This document shows, piece after piece, positions 45,991 through 57,559 of a stretch of 64,000 bases of DNA. The stretch spans positions 23,585,001 through 23,649,000 of the forward strand of contig NC_037092.1 of the NCBI RefSeq assembly GCF_002994745.2, read 5' to 3'. This stretch comes from Rosa chinensis (lineage: Eukaryota; Streptophyta; Magnoliopsida; Rosales; Rosaceae). The notes under the pieces are model-generated. The model was given only the letters and a program-made list of their open reading frames with translations, made no database searches and was not told the DNA's origin. Each line of letters begins with the position of its first letter. Within the stretch, counting starts at the first letter, position 1. A program made the position numbers and the translations under genes.

Positions 45991-46192
45991 GTCTCCCCCA
46001 CTTGAAAAGAACTCGTCCTCGAGTTTACATCAGGATAAGAAGCATGGTCATTGGCCCGAAACTCATGGATATCACTCACATTGAAAGTCTTTGAAATTCC
46101 CATGGATTCGGGCAAGTCAATGACATAGGCATTATCATTTATCTTTCGTAGCACTTTGTATGGACCATACTTGCGGGGTTGAAGCTTGTTAT
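45991..46192 (-). pseudogene. pol: Gypsy pol C-terminal end, cut off by the LARD
   Basis: The frame at 45912-46154 on the minus strand ([28 protein letters not shown]) is the tail that follows the integrase in many Gypsy polyproteins, running into the 3' LTR. Its upstream part continues on the far side of the LARD at 52906, and the reading frame matches across the insertion point (GTTAT duplication). So the LARD interrupted pol within its last 100 codons. Confidence 0.85.
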
Positions 46193-48078
46193 TGACACGC
46201 TAAAAGCAAGCGCGCAATTTAACCCTGAAAATGTCATCGTTAGTATATGGTAAATAGAGATCGTTCAAATCCGGGGATTGAGGGTACACCTGTAATTGCA
46301 AAAACAAATTAATAAAAGTAAAAGGTATTATTTACAAAAATAAAACAAAGAAAAGAAATATATACAAGTAAACACAAAACGGGGTTTTAGGATTATTAAA
46401 TCAAAAACTAAAATAAATAAAATAAAGAAAATGTAAAAACACATATACAAGGGTGAAACGCAAGTAACAAAGATCAAAACCACATCCATTTGAATGAAAT
46501 CCAATCACAATTCCTATAGTTGATCTTCTATGTCATGAGAAAGAAGTTGACCATGTGAAACGTTAGAAAGCAAACGATTTCCCATTTTTTACTTTCCTTG
46601 AATAATTAATCTAAGTGAAAGCACCTAAATCAATCCTATTGAACATGCAATCATAGTCTAGAAAGCTTGCTAATCAAGAACACATTCAACGCATAAAGAA
46701 CAAAGAAAGGATGTCAACCAAAGTGCACAACCTAGTTATGAATAAGTTCACCTATTTGCAATCCTCCTTAATTGATTTCGACTTTTGTCCAAAGCCTTTA
46801 CTACTTAAATTAGCTCCAATTACATGCATATATCCTAAGTTGGCCACCAAAGAACAAAAACATGAAAAAGTTTTCTATAATCCAAAATCAATCAAGCAAT
46901 CTCACATAAGCAACATTTAAATCAACATATAAAAATCACAACTTTATTTCAAAACATAAAAATAGGCTTTAAAGTTTGCCCTTAACGTTTATGTCAACTA
47001 GAAATCAAGTTCATACGAAATCAAAACAAAGAAAACCAAAAAGGTTACAAGGAATAAGATAGAATTACACCATGAAGGATGAATGGTGGAAAGCTTGAGA
47101 CGTTGGTCTTGGATCTTGAAAGCAAGGCTCCAAAGCTTCACGACACAAGGTGGATGATGGCGGCTAGGAGGCTTCATGGCTTCTTCTTCTCTTCTTCTCT
47201 TTGCTTGAAGACGCAGAGACTTGAAACTAGAGGATGGAGAGAAAGCTTGACGTTATGGAGAGAATTTTCTGAATGAAGAGGTGTGTTGTGGTGTGGTGGT
47301 GTGGTGGTTGTGTAGAGAGGAGGCTATATATAGGAGAAGGCAAGGCTTCATGAATTTAATTTCCAAAGAATTTTCTGGTTGCACCACACAGCTTCGACCA
47401 ATCACGTAGCGCCACGTCAGCTCTGCCATGTCACTCAACCAATCAAAAAGCTCCAAAATCAATCCCTAATATTTTGTTGCTGATTTTCCCATGATTTAAT
47501 CTGATTTTATTCACAATTTTCGGCCAAATATCTAGGCATGAACCTAGACAATGTATCCGGACTCATTTTGGACCTTTTCTCCCTTAAATCTCTCCATGGC
47601 TTTATCCTTAATGTTCACCCCTTGATTTTCTCTTGATTTTCACATTAAAATTGCAGATTTTATTCTCTAATTTCAGCCAACATATCTTGAGGGAATTAAG
47701 GAACGAATCTGGACTTGTTTTGAGCCTTTTCTTGTTGCACAATCCCATGAAACTCTCCCAAGATTTTCTCAACGTAATCTCCATCATTTCCCATGCGAAA
47801 ATCAGATTTAATCTCCCATAATATCTCCCACATCATCTTCAAGCCATGATGTCTCCTAGTGCCTTCAGGTTTCCTAGCCTCATCAGGATTCCTGCGTTGA
47901 CTGGGATTCCTAGTCGGACCAGGAAAACTCCATTTCTTCATTTCAGCTCATTTCTGCTCCATTTATTCCAATGTTCCTAGAAAATAAAAACTAAATTAAA
48001 ATGTATTTATTTAAGGAAATAACTAAGTAAAATATGAGGAAATAACAATTAAAACGTCGCATTAAAATACTCCTATCA
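46193..48078 (-). repeat. LARD 3' LTR (innermost)
   Basis: 1,886 bp. Matches 51018-52905 throughout, with scattered substitutions and a few 1-2 bp indels. The short open frames inside it occur in both copies and are shadows, not genes. Confidence 0.93.
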
Positions 48079-51017
48079 AATTCCCCCACACTTAGCTTTT
48101 GCTAGTCCCTTAGCAAATTCAAAATAAAGACACAAACTTAGACTCGACGGAATTTAAAGAAAGAAAGACTCAAACGTTCAACATACAAAGACTCTATTGC
48201 CCTTCAACATTTTGTCTCATAAATCTCTTACTTTCACAACATCAAGATTAACACTAAACCAATAATCAATGTTTAGGCATTCGAGAGTTAATTAAAACAC
48301 ATAATCCACACATACACAAGTAGGACTTGGTTGTAACAATGGTGATGGGGTGGAGCTTAGCATGTTTCAGACAAGTATGATTCATATCCTCACAAGGTGT
48401 ATCCACTCTTTCTTCTCTCAGAATTCAAGGCAATGCATAAAAGCTTATAATCACTCAATTATATGTGAGAGAAAATATTTTAAGGCAATCAAATAGCTCA
48501 CATATATAAGAAAGGAAAAACACTTTGTGAATATAAATTTTTTTTCAAAGATCTCATGAAAGATATCAACTACTTGCACGAATGGACCTAAGCCATAGGT
48601 TCAACTCTTGTAACTCATCTCCACAGATCAAAGGCTGTCTCATCTTAAGGATCAAAAAGGTCTTATTAAGGGTTGAAATGGGGCCAAGGCTCAAGGTTTA
48701 AAGAAACAAAGGGTAAGGATTTTCACAAAGTATCCTAAAAACCAAGTAGAGCTCATGTTGATGTAGAGACTTCTAGAAATCCACCAAGGCATTGCAAAAA
48801 CGTCACATCCCATAGAGGCTTTATAAAAGGGCCTAATGTCTTCATGTTGGGCCCAATCTTCACTCTAAACTTCCCTTGAATTCTTGTGAATTGGACAAAG
48901 GCCAAATTTTTTAATAGTGGGCCTTCAATTCAAAGCAAACTCCAAACTCACCAAGTATGGGGGACTAAAATCCATAGACATATTTTTCTTTTTCTAGCCG
49001 TACATTTTTTTTTTCATTTCTTTTTTTTACGGCTTTCTCGTACAATTTTTTTCTCATGGACAAGTCTACCCCCCACACTTGAACTTTCACCTCTTCTCAC
49101 TCTTCATGTTTGATGCCAAACCATGCAGTAAGTCTCCAAAGATAGCTCTACTAAATTTTTAGAACAAAGGGTAAGGTTGTAACTATACTAAGGTTCAGGG
49201 TTAAAGATTTTAAGGGTGATGAAAGAAAAGGCTTAATGTAGGCTCAAAGGGGTTTATCTAAGGGAGTCCCACGACGGGCACAAATTGGGACACAGGCTTA
49301 TTTGGCAGTGGTGGTAATTCCTAGAGTGCCTCTATCCTTTCCAGAATCAGGGACATGTATTGACAAACGTCTCAACAAGTACAAGAGTGAATTCTAGCAT
49401 TCTCTAGTCCATTAAACTTAATCTATGGCAAGCAATCAATCAAAATGAAAGAATAATGAGATCATCAAAACATTGCCAAGAAAATAAGAGTAAATTTTTC
49501 ATTTATCACTCCAAGAAAAGGGACATGGGCTCAAATATCTCACATGGGCTTTTATGAATCAAAACTCATCTTAACATGCTCATATTCTGTACCAAGGTCA
49601 CGAAATCCATATCCACTATACATGCACATATTTTTCATATATCTCAATTAATCAAAGAATACCATTTTGAAATTATCTCAACATTGTGCTCCTCTTTTAG
49701 CCATAATTTCAGAGATATAGAATCATCCTAGACAGTTGAAAGGCATCCTATGACTCAAAAATAAAAACAAAGGACTAAGACTCAATAAATAAAAGCAACG
49801 AATTTTTTTTTTTTTTTTTGATATTTTTCTATTTTTTTTTGACATTTTTCTATTTTTTTTTGCATTTTTCAATATATATGACTCAAGACAAAAGTATAAA
49901 TCCCTTCCCCCACACTTAAATATTGCATTGTCCTCAATGTAATCAATCAAAAGCATGCAATGAAACAAATAAGCATAGATAGAAGACATATATGAAAAAA
50001 AAATTCTAAAATAAAAATAAAGAAGAAAAATTAAAAAAAATAGGGAAAGAAAGCAAATCTGTGTTTGTAGACTGCTTCACAGCTGCTTCTGAATTGGGTT
50101 GCCTCCCAAGCAGCGCTTGAGTTTAACGTCTTTCAGCCAGACAGTACCTCCATTAAATAAAGTTAGTGACTATAATTAAGAAATAAATAAATAAAAAAAA
50201 AATAAGTATCTATGAATTACAAACTACAAGTATAATTAGCAAGTATATTGTACAAAAGACACAAGTTAAGTACACAGTTCAGTTTTTTTTTTTGTTTGTT
50301 TGTTTTTTTTTTTTTTTGTTAGTCAAGACTTCAATTTATTTCAACACTTAGGTACGGGAATAGGGAGTGTCGATGTGCAATGAGACTGAAACAGCTACCC
50401 TTATTCAAGACTATGTTTTATCCAATATACCTTAATGTGTCACAACATTTTCTTTTGTTATAAATATCATTGATATCGAATCTAATTCCAAGCGGTAAAT
50501 CCAGTGGACGTGCGGCCCAAGTATAGTCGCCTAGACACAGACTCCCTTTCAAATTCTTTGGGCAACCTTACTGAAATGGCCAGGTGGGGGAGGACGAACA
50601 TGAGAGGAAAAATTCATTTTGGCATGAGCTACTCCCACATAGTGGTTTAGGCCCATTTGCAAGCACTTCTGGATTCAAAAACCCGTCATGAACGTTGTCC
50701 CGTTCCTAGACACCATCCCACATAGGCTATACTTACTGAGATGAAAAAGGTCATAAGTGTGAAGACAGTTCAACAAGTGATAATAAAGGCCGCCTCAACC
50801 TTAACGGACCTGAACTAGGCACCAATAAGGGGTTTAGGCCAATATTAGCAAACACGACTTCACCTATTCCATTCAATTTACAACTTACAATTAAAATTCA
50901 TGTTCAACAATATAAAAAACATCCTAGTTAAATTAAACTAAGTTTCAAATAGCTTATATACAACAATTATAAACAAAAACAAGTGATTTTTCAATCCCCG
51001 GCAACGACGCCAAAAAT
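48079..51017 (-). other. LARD interior, no gene
   Basis: 2,939 bp with many poly(A/T) tracts and three polypurine-tract-like motifs (48083, 49070, 49907). Shared short blocks with the interior of the first LARD are GGACAAGTCTACCCCCACACTT and TTGTCCTCAATGTA. At the position equivalent to the 430-codon gag-like frame there is only unrelated non-coding DNA (50150-50990). Confidence 0.8.
50995..51012 (-). promoter_or_regulatory. Primer-binding site, tRNA-Asp (second LARD)
   Basis: The plus strand is TCCCCGGCAACGACGCCA, one mismatch from the 3' end of plant tRNA-Asp(GTC) (TCCCCGGCAACGGCGCCA). It is separated by AAAAT from the 5' LTR. Confidence 0.85.
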
Positions 51018-52905
51018 TGATAACGCTTAGGACAAGCGTGCAATTTAATCCTGAAAATGTCATCGTTAGTATATGGTAAATAGGGATCGTTCAAATCTGG
51101 GGATTGAGGGTACACCTGTAATTGCAAAAACAAATTAATAAAAGTAAAAAGTATTATTTACAAAAATAAAACAAAGAAAAGAAATATATACAAGTAAACA
51201 CAAAACGGGGTTTTAGGATTATTAAATCAAAAACTAAAATAAAAAAAAATAAAGAAAATGTAAAAACACATATACAAGGGTGGAACGCAAGTAACAAAGA
51301 TCAAAACCACATCCATATGAATGAAATCCAATCACAATTCCTATAGTTGATCTTCTATGTCATGAGAAAGAAGTTGACCATGTGAAACGTTAGAAAGCAA
51401 ACGATTTCCCATTTTTTACTTTCCTTGAATAATTAATCTAAGTGAAAGAACCTAAATCAATCCTATTGAACATGCAATCATAGTCTAGAAAGCTAGCTAA
51501 TCAAGAACACATTCAACGCATGAAGAACAAAGAAAGGATGTCAACCAAAGTGCACAACCTAGTTATGAATAAGTTCACCTATTTGCAATCCTCCTTAATT
51601 GATTTCGACTTTTGTCCAAAGCCTTTACTACTTAAATTAGCTCCAATTACATGCATATATCCTAAGTTGGCCACCAAAGAACATAAACATGAAAAAGTTT
51701 TCTATAATCCAAAATCAATCAAGCAATCTCACATAAGCAACATTTAAATCAACATATAAAAATCACAACTTTATTTCAAAACATAAATATAGGCTTTAAA
51801 CTTTTCCCTTAACGTTTATGTCAACTAGAAATCAAGTTCATACGAAATCAAAACAAAGAAAACCAAAAAGGTTACAAGGAATAAGATAGAATTACACCAT
51901 GAAGGATGAATGGTGGAAAGCTTGAGACGTTGGTCTTGGATCTTGAAAGCAAGGATCCAAAGCTTCACGACAAAAGGTGGATGATGGCGGCTAGGAGGCT
52001 TCATGGCTTCTTATTCTCTTCTTCTCTTTGCTTGAAGACGCAGAGACTTGAAACTAGAGGATGGAGAGAAAGCTTGACGTTATGGAAAGAATTTTCTGAA
52101 TGAAGAGGTGTGTTGTGGTGTGGTGGTGTGGTGGTTATGTAGAGAGGAGGCTATATATAGGGGAAGACAAGGCTTCATGAATTTAATTTCCAAAGAATTT
52201 TCTGGTTGCACCACACAGCTTCGACCAATCACGTAGCGCCACGTCAGCTCTGCCATGTCACTCAACCAATCAAAAAGCTCCAAAATCAATCCCTAATATT
52301 TTGTTGCTGATTTTCCCATGATTTAATCTGATTTTATTCACAATTTTCGGCCAAATATCTAGGCATGAACCGAGACAATGTTTCCGGACTCATTTTGGAC
52401 CTTTTCTCCCTTAAATCTCTCCATGGCTTTATCCTTAATGTTCACCCCTTGATTTTCTCTTGATTTTCACATTAAAATTGCAGATTTTATTCTCTAATTT
52501 CAGCCAACATATCTTGAGGGAATTAAGGAACGAATCTGAACTTGTTTTGAGCCTTTTCTTGTTGCACAATCCCATGAAACTCTCCCAAGATTTTCTCAAC
52601 GTAATCTCCATCATTTCCCATGCGAAAATCAGATTTAATCTCCCATAATATCTCCCACATCATCTTCAAGCCATGATGTCTCCTAGTGCCTTCAGGTTTC
52701 CTAGCCTCATCAGGATTCCTGCGTTGACTGGGATTCCTAGTCGGACTAGGAAAACTCCATTTCTTCATTTCAGCTCATTTCTGCTCCATTTATTCCAATG
52801 TTCCTAGAAAATAAAAACTAAATTAAAATGTATTTATTTAAGGAAATAACTAAGTAAAATATGAGGAAATAACAATTAAAACGTCGCATTAAAATGCTCC
52901 TATAA
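51018..52905 (-). repeat. LARD 5' LTR (innermost)
   Basis: 1,888 bp, starting TGATAACGCTTAGG on the plus strand; its far end reads CTCCTATAA where its partner has CTCCTATCA. Confidence 0.93.
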
Positions 52906-55328
52906 GTTATAAGTGCCAACGGGAAACCTTTCTTTGCGCAAGTAGATCATAACATAATCTCCTTCTTTGAATACTTTCTCTCGTCTATGAGAATCTGCAT
53001 GGGCCTTATATTTTGCATTGCTTGATTCTAGCTTCTTCTTGACCTCTTCGTGAACTCCATGCACTTCTTTAGCCATAGATTTTGCTGCCACACTAAAGCC
53101 TTTGTCTTTTGGAATATTTGTTAAGTCTACAACATGCTTTGGCGAAGAGACATATACCACAGAAAACGGAGTTCTTCCAATGGATCGATGTACGGAATTG
53201 TTGTAGGCAAACTCAACTTGTGGCAAGACATAGTCCCATTGCTTCGGTTTATCTCCACAGGTACTCCGAATCATATTTCCTAATGTTCGATTCGTAACCT
53301 CGGTTTGGCCATCAGTTTGTGGGTGAGCAGTGCTACTACGGTTAAGAGAAGTTCCAAACATCTTCCACAAGGTAATCCAAAAGTGACTCAGAATCTTGGT
53401 ATCTCGATCGGAGGTGATACTATGAGGTACTCCATGCAAACGAACAACTTCTTGAAAAAAACAACTTGGCAATGTGAGAAGCGTCGGAGGTCTTTCTGCA
53501 AGGGATGAAGTGTGCCATTTTAGAAAACCTATCAACCACCACGAAGACGGAGTTGACCCCATGTTGTGTTCGAGGTAACCCAAGAATGAAGTCCATGCTA
53601 AGATCTTCCCAAATGCCATTAGGAACCGGTAGAGGCATATAAAGACCAGTGTTTTGCGTTTGCCCTTTTGAGGCTTGACAAATATAGCACTTTCGAATAA
53701 TGTTGCCAACAATTCTTTCTTTAATTGGGGCCAGTAATATCTTTCTTCCAAGCTTGCAATTGTCTTGTCTCTTCCAAGATGACCACTTAGCCCTCCCCCA
53801 TGCATATCACGTACTAACATCTCTCTTAGTGATGATTGTGGTATACATAATTTATTGCCTCTAAAAAGATATCCTTCATTCACAAAAAAGTCACTGCATG
53901 GCTCTTGTTTCATGCACTTGCCCCAAATTTCTTTGAAATCATCATCCTCCTCATATAACTCCTTCAAAAATTCAAACCCTATAACTTCGTGAGACAAAGT
54001 AACCAATAATTGGCTTCTTCGACTTAATGCATCGGCCACACGATTTAGGGTCCCGGATTTGTGCTTAATCACGAAAGGAAATTTTTGTAGAAAAGTAGCC
54101 CAACGAACATGCATCTTACTCACACTCTTTTGGCTATTAATGTACTTCAAAGCTTGATGATCGGTGTAGAGAACAAATTCTCGTTGCACTAAGTAATGCT
54201 CCCATTGCTTCAATGCTCGAACCACGACATAGAATTCTTGATCATAGGTACTCCACTTTTGTCGAGCTTCGCTGAGCTTTTCACTGAAATATGCTACCGG
54301 CTTTCGTTCTTGAGATAAGACAGCACCAACTCCTACTCCACAAGCATCACAATCTACCTCAAAAACTTTATTAAAATTTGGTAAGGCCAATACTGGAGCA
54401 ATGCACAATTTTTGCTTGATCAAGGCAAAACTTTTCTCTTGCTCTTCTCCCCATTGAAATTTTCCTTTCTTTAAACACTCGGTAAGAGGTGCCGTAATGG
54501 TACTGAAATTTGGAACAAATCGTCGATAAAAAGTTGCTAATCCATGAAAGCTTCGCACATCACTAACAGTTTTTGGAGTAGGCCATTCCCTAATTGCTTT
54601 GACTTTGTCTTCATCAACATGTATTCCTTCGGAGCTGACAACATAGCCCAAGAATAATAACTTGTCAGTGAGGAAGGTACACTTTTTCAAATTGATGTAT
54701 AATTGATTCTCTTGTAAAACTTCAAGGACTTGTCTTAGATGATCTAGGTGTTCTTCCTCGGACCTGCTATATATGAGAATATCATCAAATAGACGACCAC
54801 GAACGTACCAATAAATGGGCGTAACACTTGATTCATAAGTTGCATAAAAGTACTTAGGGCATTGGAAAGCCTAAACGGCATCACCAGCCACTCATACAGA
54901 CCATCCTTGCTCTTGAAAGCTGTCTTCCATTCATCTCCGGGTCTAATTCGAATTTGGTGGTATCCACTCCGCAAATCAATTTTTGAGAAAAACTTAGACC
55001 CCCCCAGAACATCAAGCATGTCTTCTAAGCGCGGAATTGGAAATCTGTACCTGATGGTGATTTTATTAATGGCTCGACTATCAACACACATACGCCAGCT
55101 GCCATCTTTCTTTGGTACCAATAATACAGGCACTGCATAAGGACTTATGCTTTCACGAATAAACCCTTTTCGTAGTAAGTCTTCAATTTTCTCCCTCAAG
55201 ATTTCATTCTCTTTCGGACTCATGCGATAGTGAGGAAGATTGGGCAAGCTAGCTCCAGGAATTAAATCAATTCGATGTTGAATGTTTCTCATAGGTGGTA
55301 GTTCATCTGGCAAGTCTTCTGACACCAA
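52906..55328 (-). pseudogene. pol: Gypsy reverse transcriptase, RNase H and integrase, frameshifted
   Basis: The RT (54744-55328) shows [50 protein letters not shown]. At its catalytic YFDD site one base is missing (TATTTGATGAT), so the frame reads YLMIFSYI and soon stops. RNase H follows ([25 protein letters not shown]) and the HHCC finger of integrase ([20 protein letters not shown]). Integrase then leaves the main frame at about 53640 and returns at about 53450, with the catalytic core ([26 protein letters not shown]) split between frames. Three frame breaks make it non-functional. The last residues are cut by the LARD. Confidence 0.9.
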
Positions 55329-55543
55329 CTTTTGGAAAGCACGAATTATAGGCTGAACCTTTTCTGGAATTTGTGTCTCCTTTAATTCTTATTCAGTGGT
55401 TAAGATACCTTTCATCATAATAGGACAACAAGCTAGTGCTTCCCTAATTTCAACTTCTAGTTCACGTTCTGACCTTGATAGAGTGAGAAAGTTTGTTGCC
55501 TCCAATTTCTCAACATATTTATTCTCACGTGGGCTAGTAGGCT

Positions 55544-55870
55544 TCAAGACAATTTTGTTTTATCCCAAACAAAACTGTAGATATTTTTGTAGCCATCAAA
55601 TCCAACTCTTACATCATACTGCCACGGTCTTTCAAGTAAAATATGTGAGGCATCCATGTCTATAACATCACATATGACATCGTCCTTGTATGGTCCTATA
55701 ATTATGGGAACTCTGCAAGTTTCTGTCACAGGCTCTGTAGGCCCTTTTTTAATCCAACCCACAGAATAAGGAGTCGGATGCTTTGTTGTTGGAAGCTTAA
55801 AACAGTCAACCACTTTCTTGGACACAAAGTTTTCGCAACTGCCAGTGTCAATGATTAGATTGCATGCCAT
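55544..55870 (-). pseudogene. pol: Gypsy aspartic protease region
   Basis: The frame contains [13 protein letters not shown], the retropepsin active-site motif DTGS, and a later hydrophobic [10 protein letters not shown] segment. The stretch 55329-55543 joining it to the RT has a stop (TAA near 55390). Confidence 0.82.
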
Positions 55871-55924
55871 GCCTCCAATGATACACTTAGAGCGAAATAT
55901 GTTATGCCTTTGAGTTTCCGGTCC

Positions 55925-57177
55925 TTACTTTGTTAACAAAAGTCGTTGGCAAACTAGAAACGGTGGGATATCATTAAAATCTCGGTCTTCGATTTCAGTA
56001 GTTGCAACTTCATCCTGCTCTTCATCATCTTCATATTCCTCCACATAATGCAATCCTTTTCGTTGAGTACATTTATCAGAAGTATGACTAGGAATACCGC
56101 ATCGATTACACTTTTCTCCCCTTGGTTTGGCATAATCTCCTATACCACCTGGTTGCCCTTGTTTTCGAAATGGAACAGTAGCCTTTCCTCGGTCTCCACC
56201 ACTTGTTTCTATTCTAATGTGCTGCTCTTTTGAAGGTTCTTTAATTTGCAACCCTTTTGAAGTAGATGACTCAGCCCAATTTTTACGATAGCCCATGGTA
56301 GTCTGTTGATTGAATTTAGTTTTTGCTAGTAAGGTTTCCACTTTTAATGCTAGGTTCATGGCTTCTGCTAGAGTCCATATCACTTGCAACCCTATCTTGT
56401 CTTGGATTTCCGGCTTCAAACCATGTAGATACCTTGCAACTTTCTGAGTTTCCCTTTCTTCCAATCTGTTACGCTCGCTAAGTCGCATAAACTCATGGTT
56501 ATAGTCAAATACAGATCGATTTTGCTGAGCGCAATATAAAGTCTGCTCATAATCTCGAGGTAAGAAACGTCCTCTGAGAAAGGTTTTCATCTTCCTCCAT
56601 GTTCTGACAGGCTCTTTTCCTTGTTGAATTCGTGACTCCTGCTCCATGTTCTGACAGGCTCTTTTCCTTGTTGAATTCGTGACTCCTGCAAATTATCCCA
56701 CCAACAGGCAGCGGTGCTTTTTAGCTTCCAAGCAACTGTCTTCACTTGCTTGTTTTCTGGAACATCCATTAAACTGAAGAACCTATCCACTTCAGAAAGC
56801 CAATCAAGAAATTCTTCTATCTGTAAGTTTTCATAGAAGAAAGATATGTCAGCTTTCATTCTATAATTTTCTTCTTGGTGGTTTTGTTGTTGATTGTTTG
56901 GTGGGCCCCTTTCGTCTTCTTCCTTATAATCATAGTTTCGTTCTTGCTGACGGTGTTGGCCTCAGGCAACTCCTCCGGCTCACATTGCCACTGTAAGCTG
57001 CTGAACGTTATTCGCCAATTGATCCACAAGATTTGTTAGATTTGCCAAATTCCTGCTGGTGTCTTGACGAAAATTCCCAATATCTTGTTTCGTAGCAGTA
57101 ATCTCCCGACCAGCGTCGGCGAGTGTTGTGATATTAACTCTCGCTTCGTCGTCTACCATCAATACAGGCGAAACCAT
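55925..57177 (-). pseudogene. gag: Gypsy gag with a 47-bp tandem duplication
   Basis: The N-terminal part is at 56980-57177 and the retrotrans_gag capsid core at 56600-56860 ([34 protein letters not shown]). The remainder is at 55925-56647 (LYCAQQNRSVFDYNHEFMRL, ARYLHGLKPEIQDKI), with a zinc knuckle CNRCGIPSHTSDKC near 56095. A 47-bp segment beginning CTCCATGTTCTGACAGGC is repeated at 56595 and 56642. Since 47 is not a multiple of 3, it shifts the frame inside the capsid core. A second break lies near 56960. Confidence 0.85.
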
Positions 57178-57191
57178 GCTTTGATACCAAC

Positions 57192-57554
57192 TAACGCAGT
57201 GAAAGCTATAAGGATGATAGATGAAAACGGTAGATAAGCGTCGAACCGAATATGGAACAAGAAGAGAGATAAATTTCTGAGAAACTGAATTGTTATTGAA
57301 TTGTTGAATGCCTAATACAACATAGAGGTTGCCTTATATAGGCTCTAACTCATAATCCTATTTATTTTAGAACTAGGAAATAACAAACTTGCTGGACTGG
57401 AAGTCCTTATTGAAATAGTAAATGTATGCTAAGTCTATGAAGATAAGGAAAATAAACCTAAGAATTATAGGAAACTTATGCTTGCTTACGACGTTGTTTA
57501 TCAATGCGTTTCTCATGCTGCTCTTCGAATTCTTCGGCAAGGCGTTCTACATCA
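57192..57554 (-). repeat. Gypsy 5' LTR
   Basis: 363 bp, same length as its partner; ends at 57192 and is followed inward by AC and the primer site at 57178-57189. Confidence 0.9.
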
Positions 57555-57559
57555 ATTCC

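Larger units (their letters stand above)
46193..52905 (-). mobile_element. Non-autonomous LARD without ORF, innermost of the nest
   Basis: 6,713 bp with the 5-bp duplication GTTAT (46188-46192, 52906-52910). The LTRs (46193-48078, 1,886 bp; 51018-52905, 1,888 bp) run TGATAGGAG...TATCA in element orientation; the right one's outer end is mutated to TTATAGG. A tRNA-Asp primer site lies at 50995-51012 and a purine tract abuts the 3' LTR (48083-48094). The 2.9 kb interior holds no gene. It shares with the LARD at 19274 the primer site, the AAAAT spacer, the CCTCCCAA-C/G-AGCGCTTG phrase (50104 against 23545) and the triple GTGTGGGGG motif. About 30 LTR differences by eye (1.6%). Confidence 0.92.
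45628..57554 (-). mobile_element. Ty3/Gypsy element, middle of the three-level nest
   Basis: 11.9 kb including the nested LARD, about 5.2 kb without it. The target duplication is ATTCC (45623-45627, 57555-57559). The LTRs are 363 bp each (45628-45990, 57192-57554) and start TGATGTAGAAC on the minus strand but end GTTA rather than CA. A tRNA-iMet primer site TGGTATCAAAGC follows two bases after the 5' LTR (57178-57189). Gag, protease, reverse transcriptase, RNase H and integrase are in the Gypsy order, with several frame breaks. The LTRs differ at about 9 sites (2.5%) by eye. Confidence 0.93.

Noticed and set aside
52523..52768. Open frames repeated at 47696-47941 and 52523-52768 as a conserved gene pair
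   Set aside because: The similarity is due to the two LTRs of one LARD; other frames there are equally similar.
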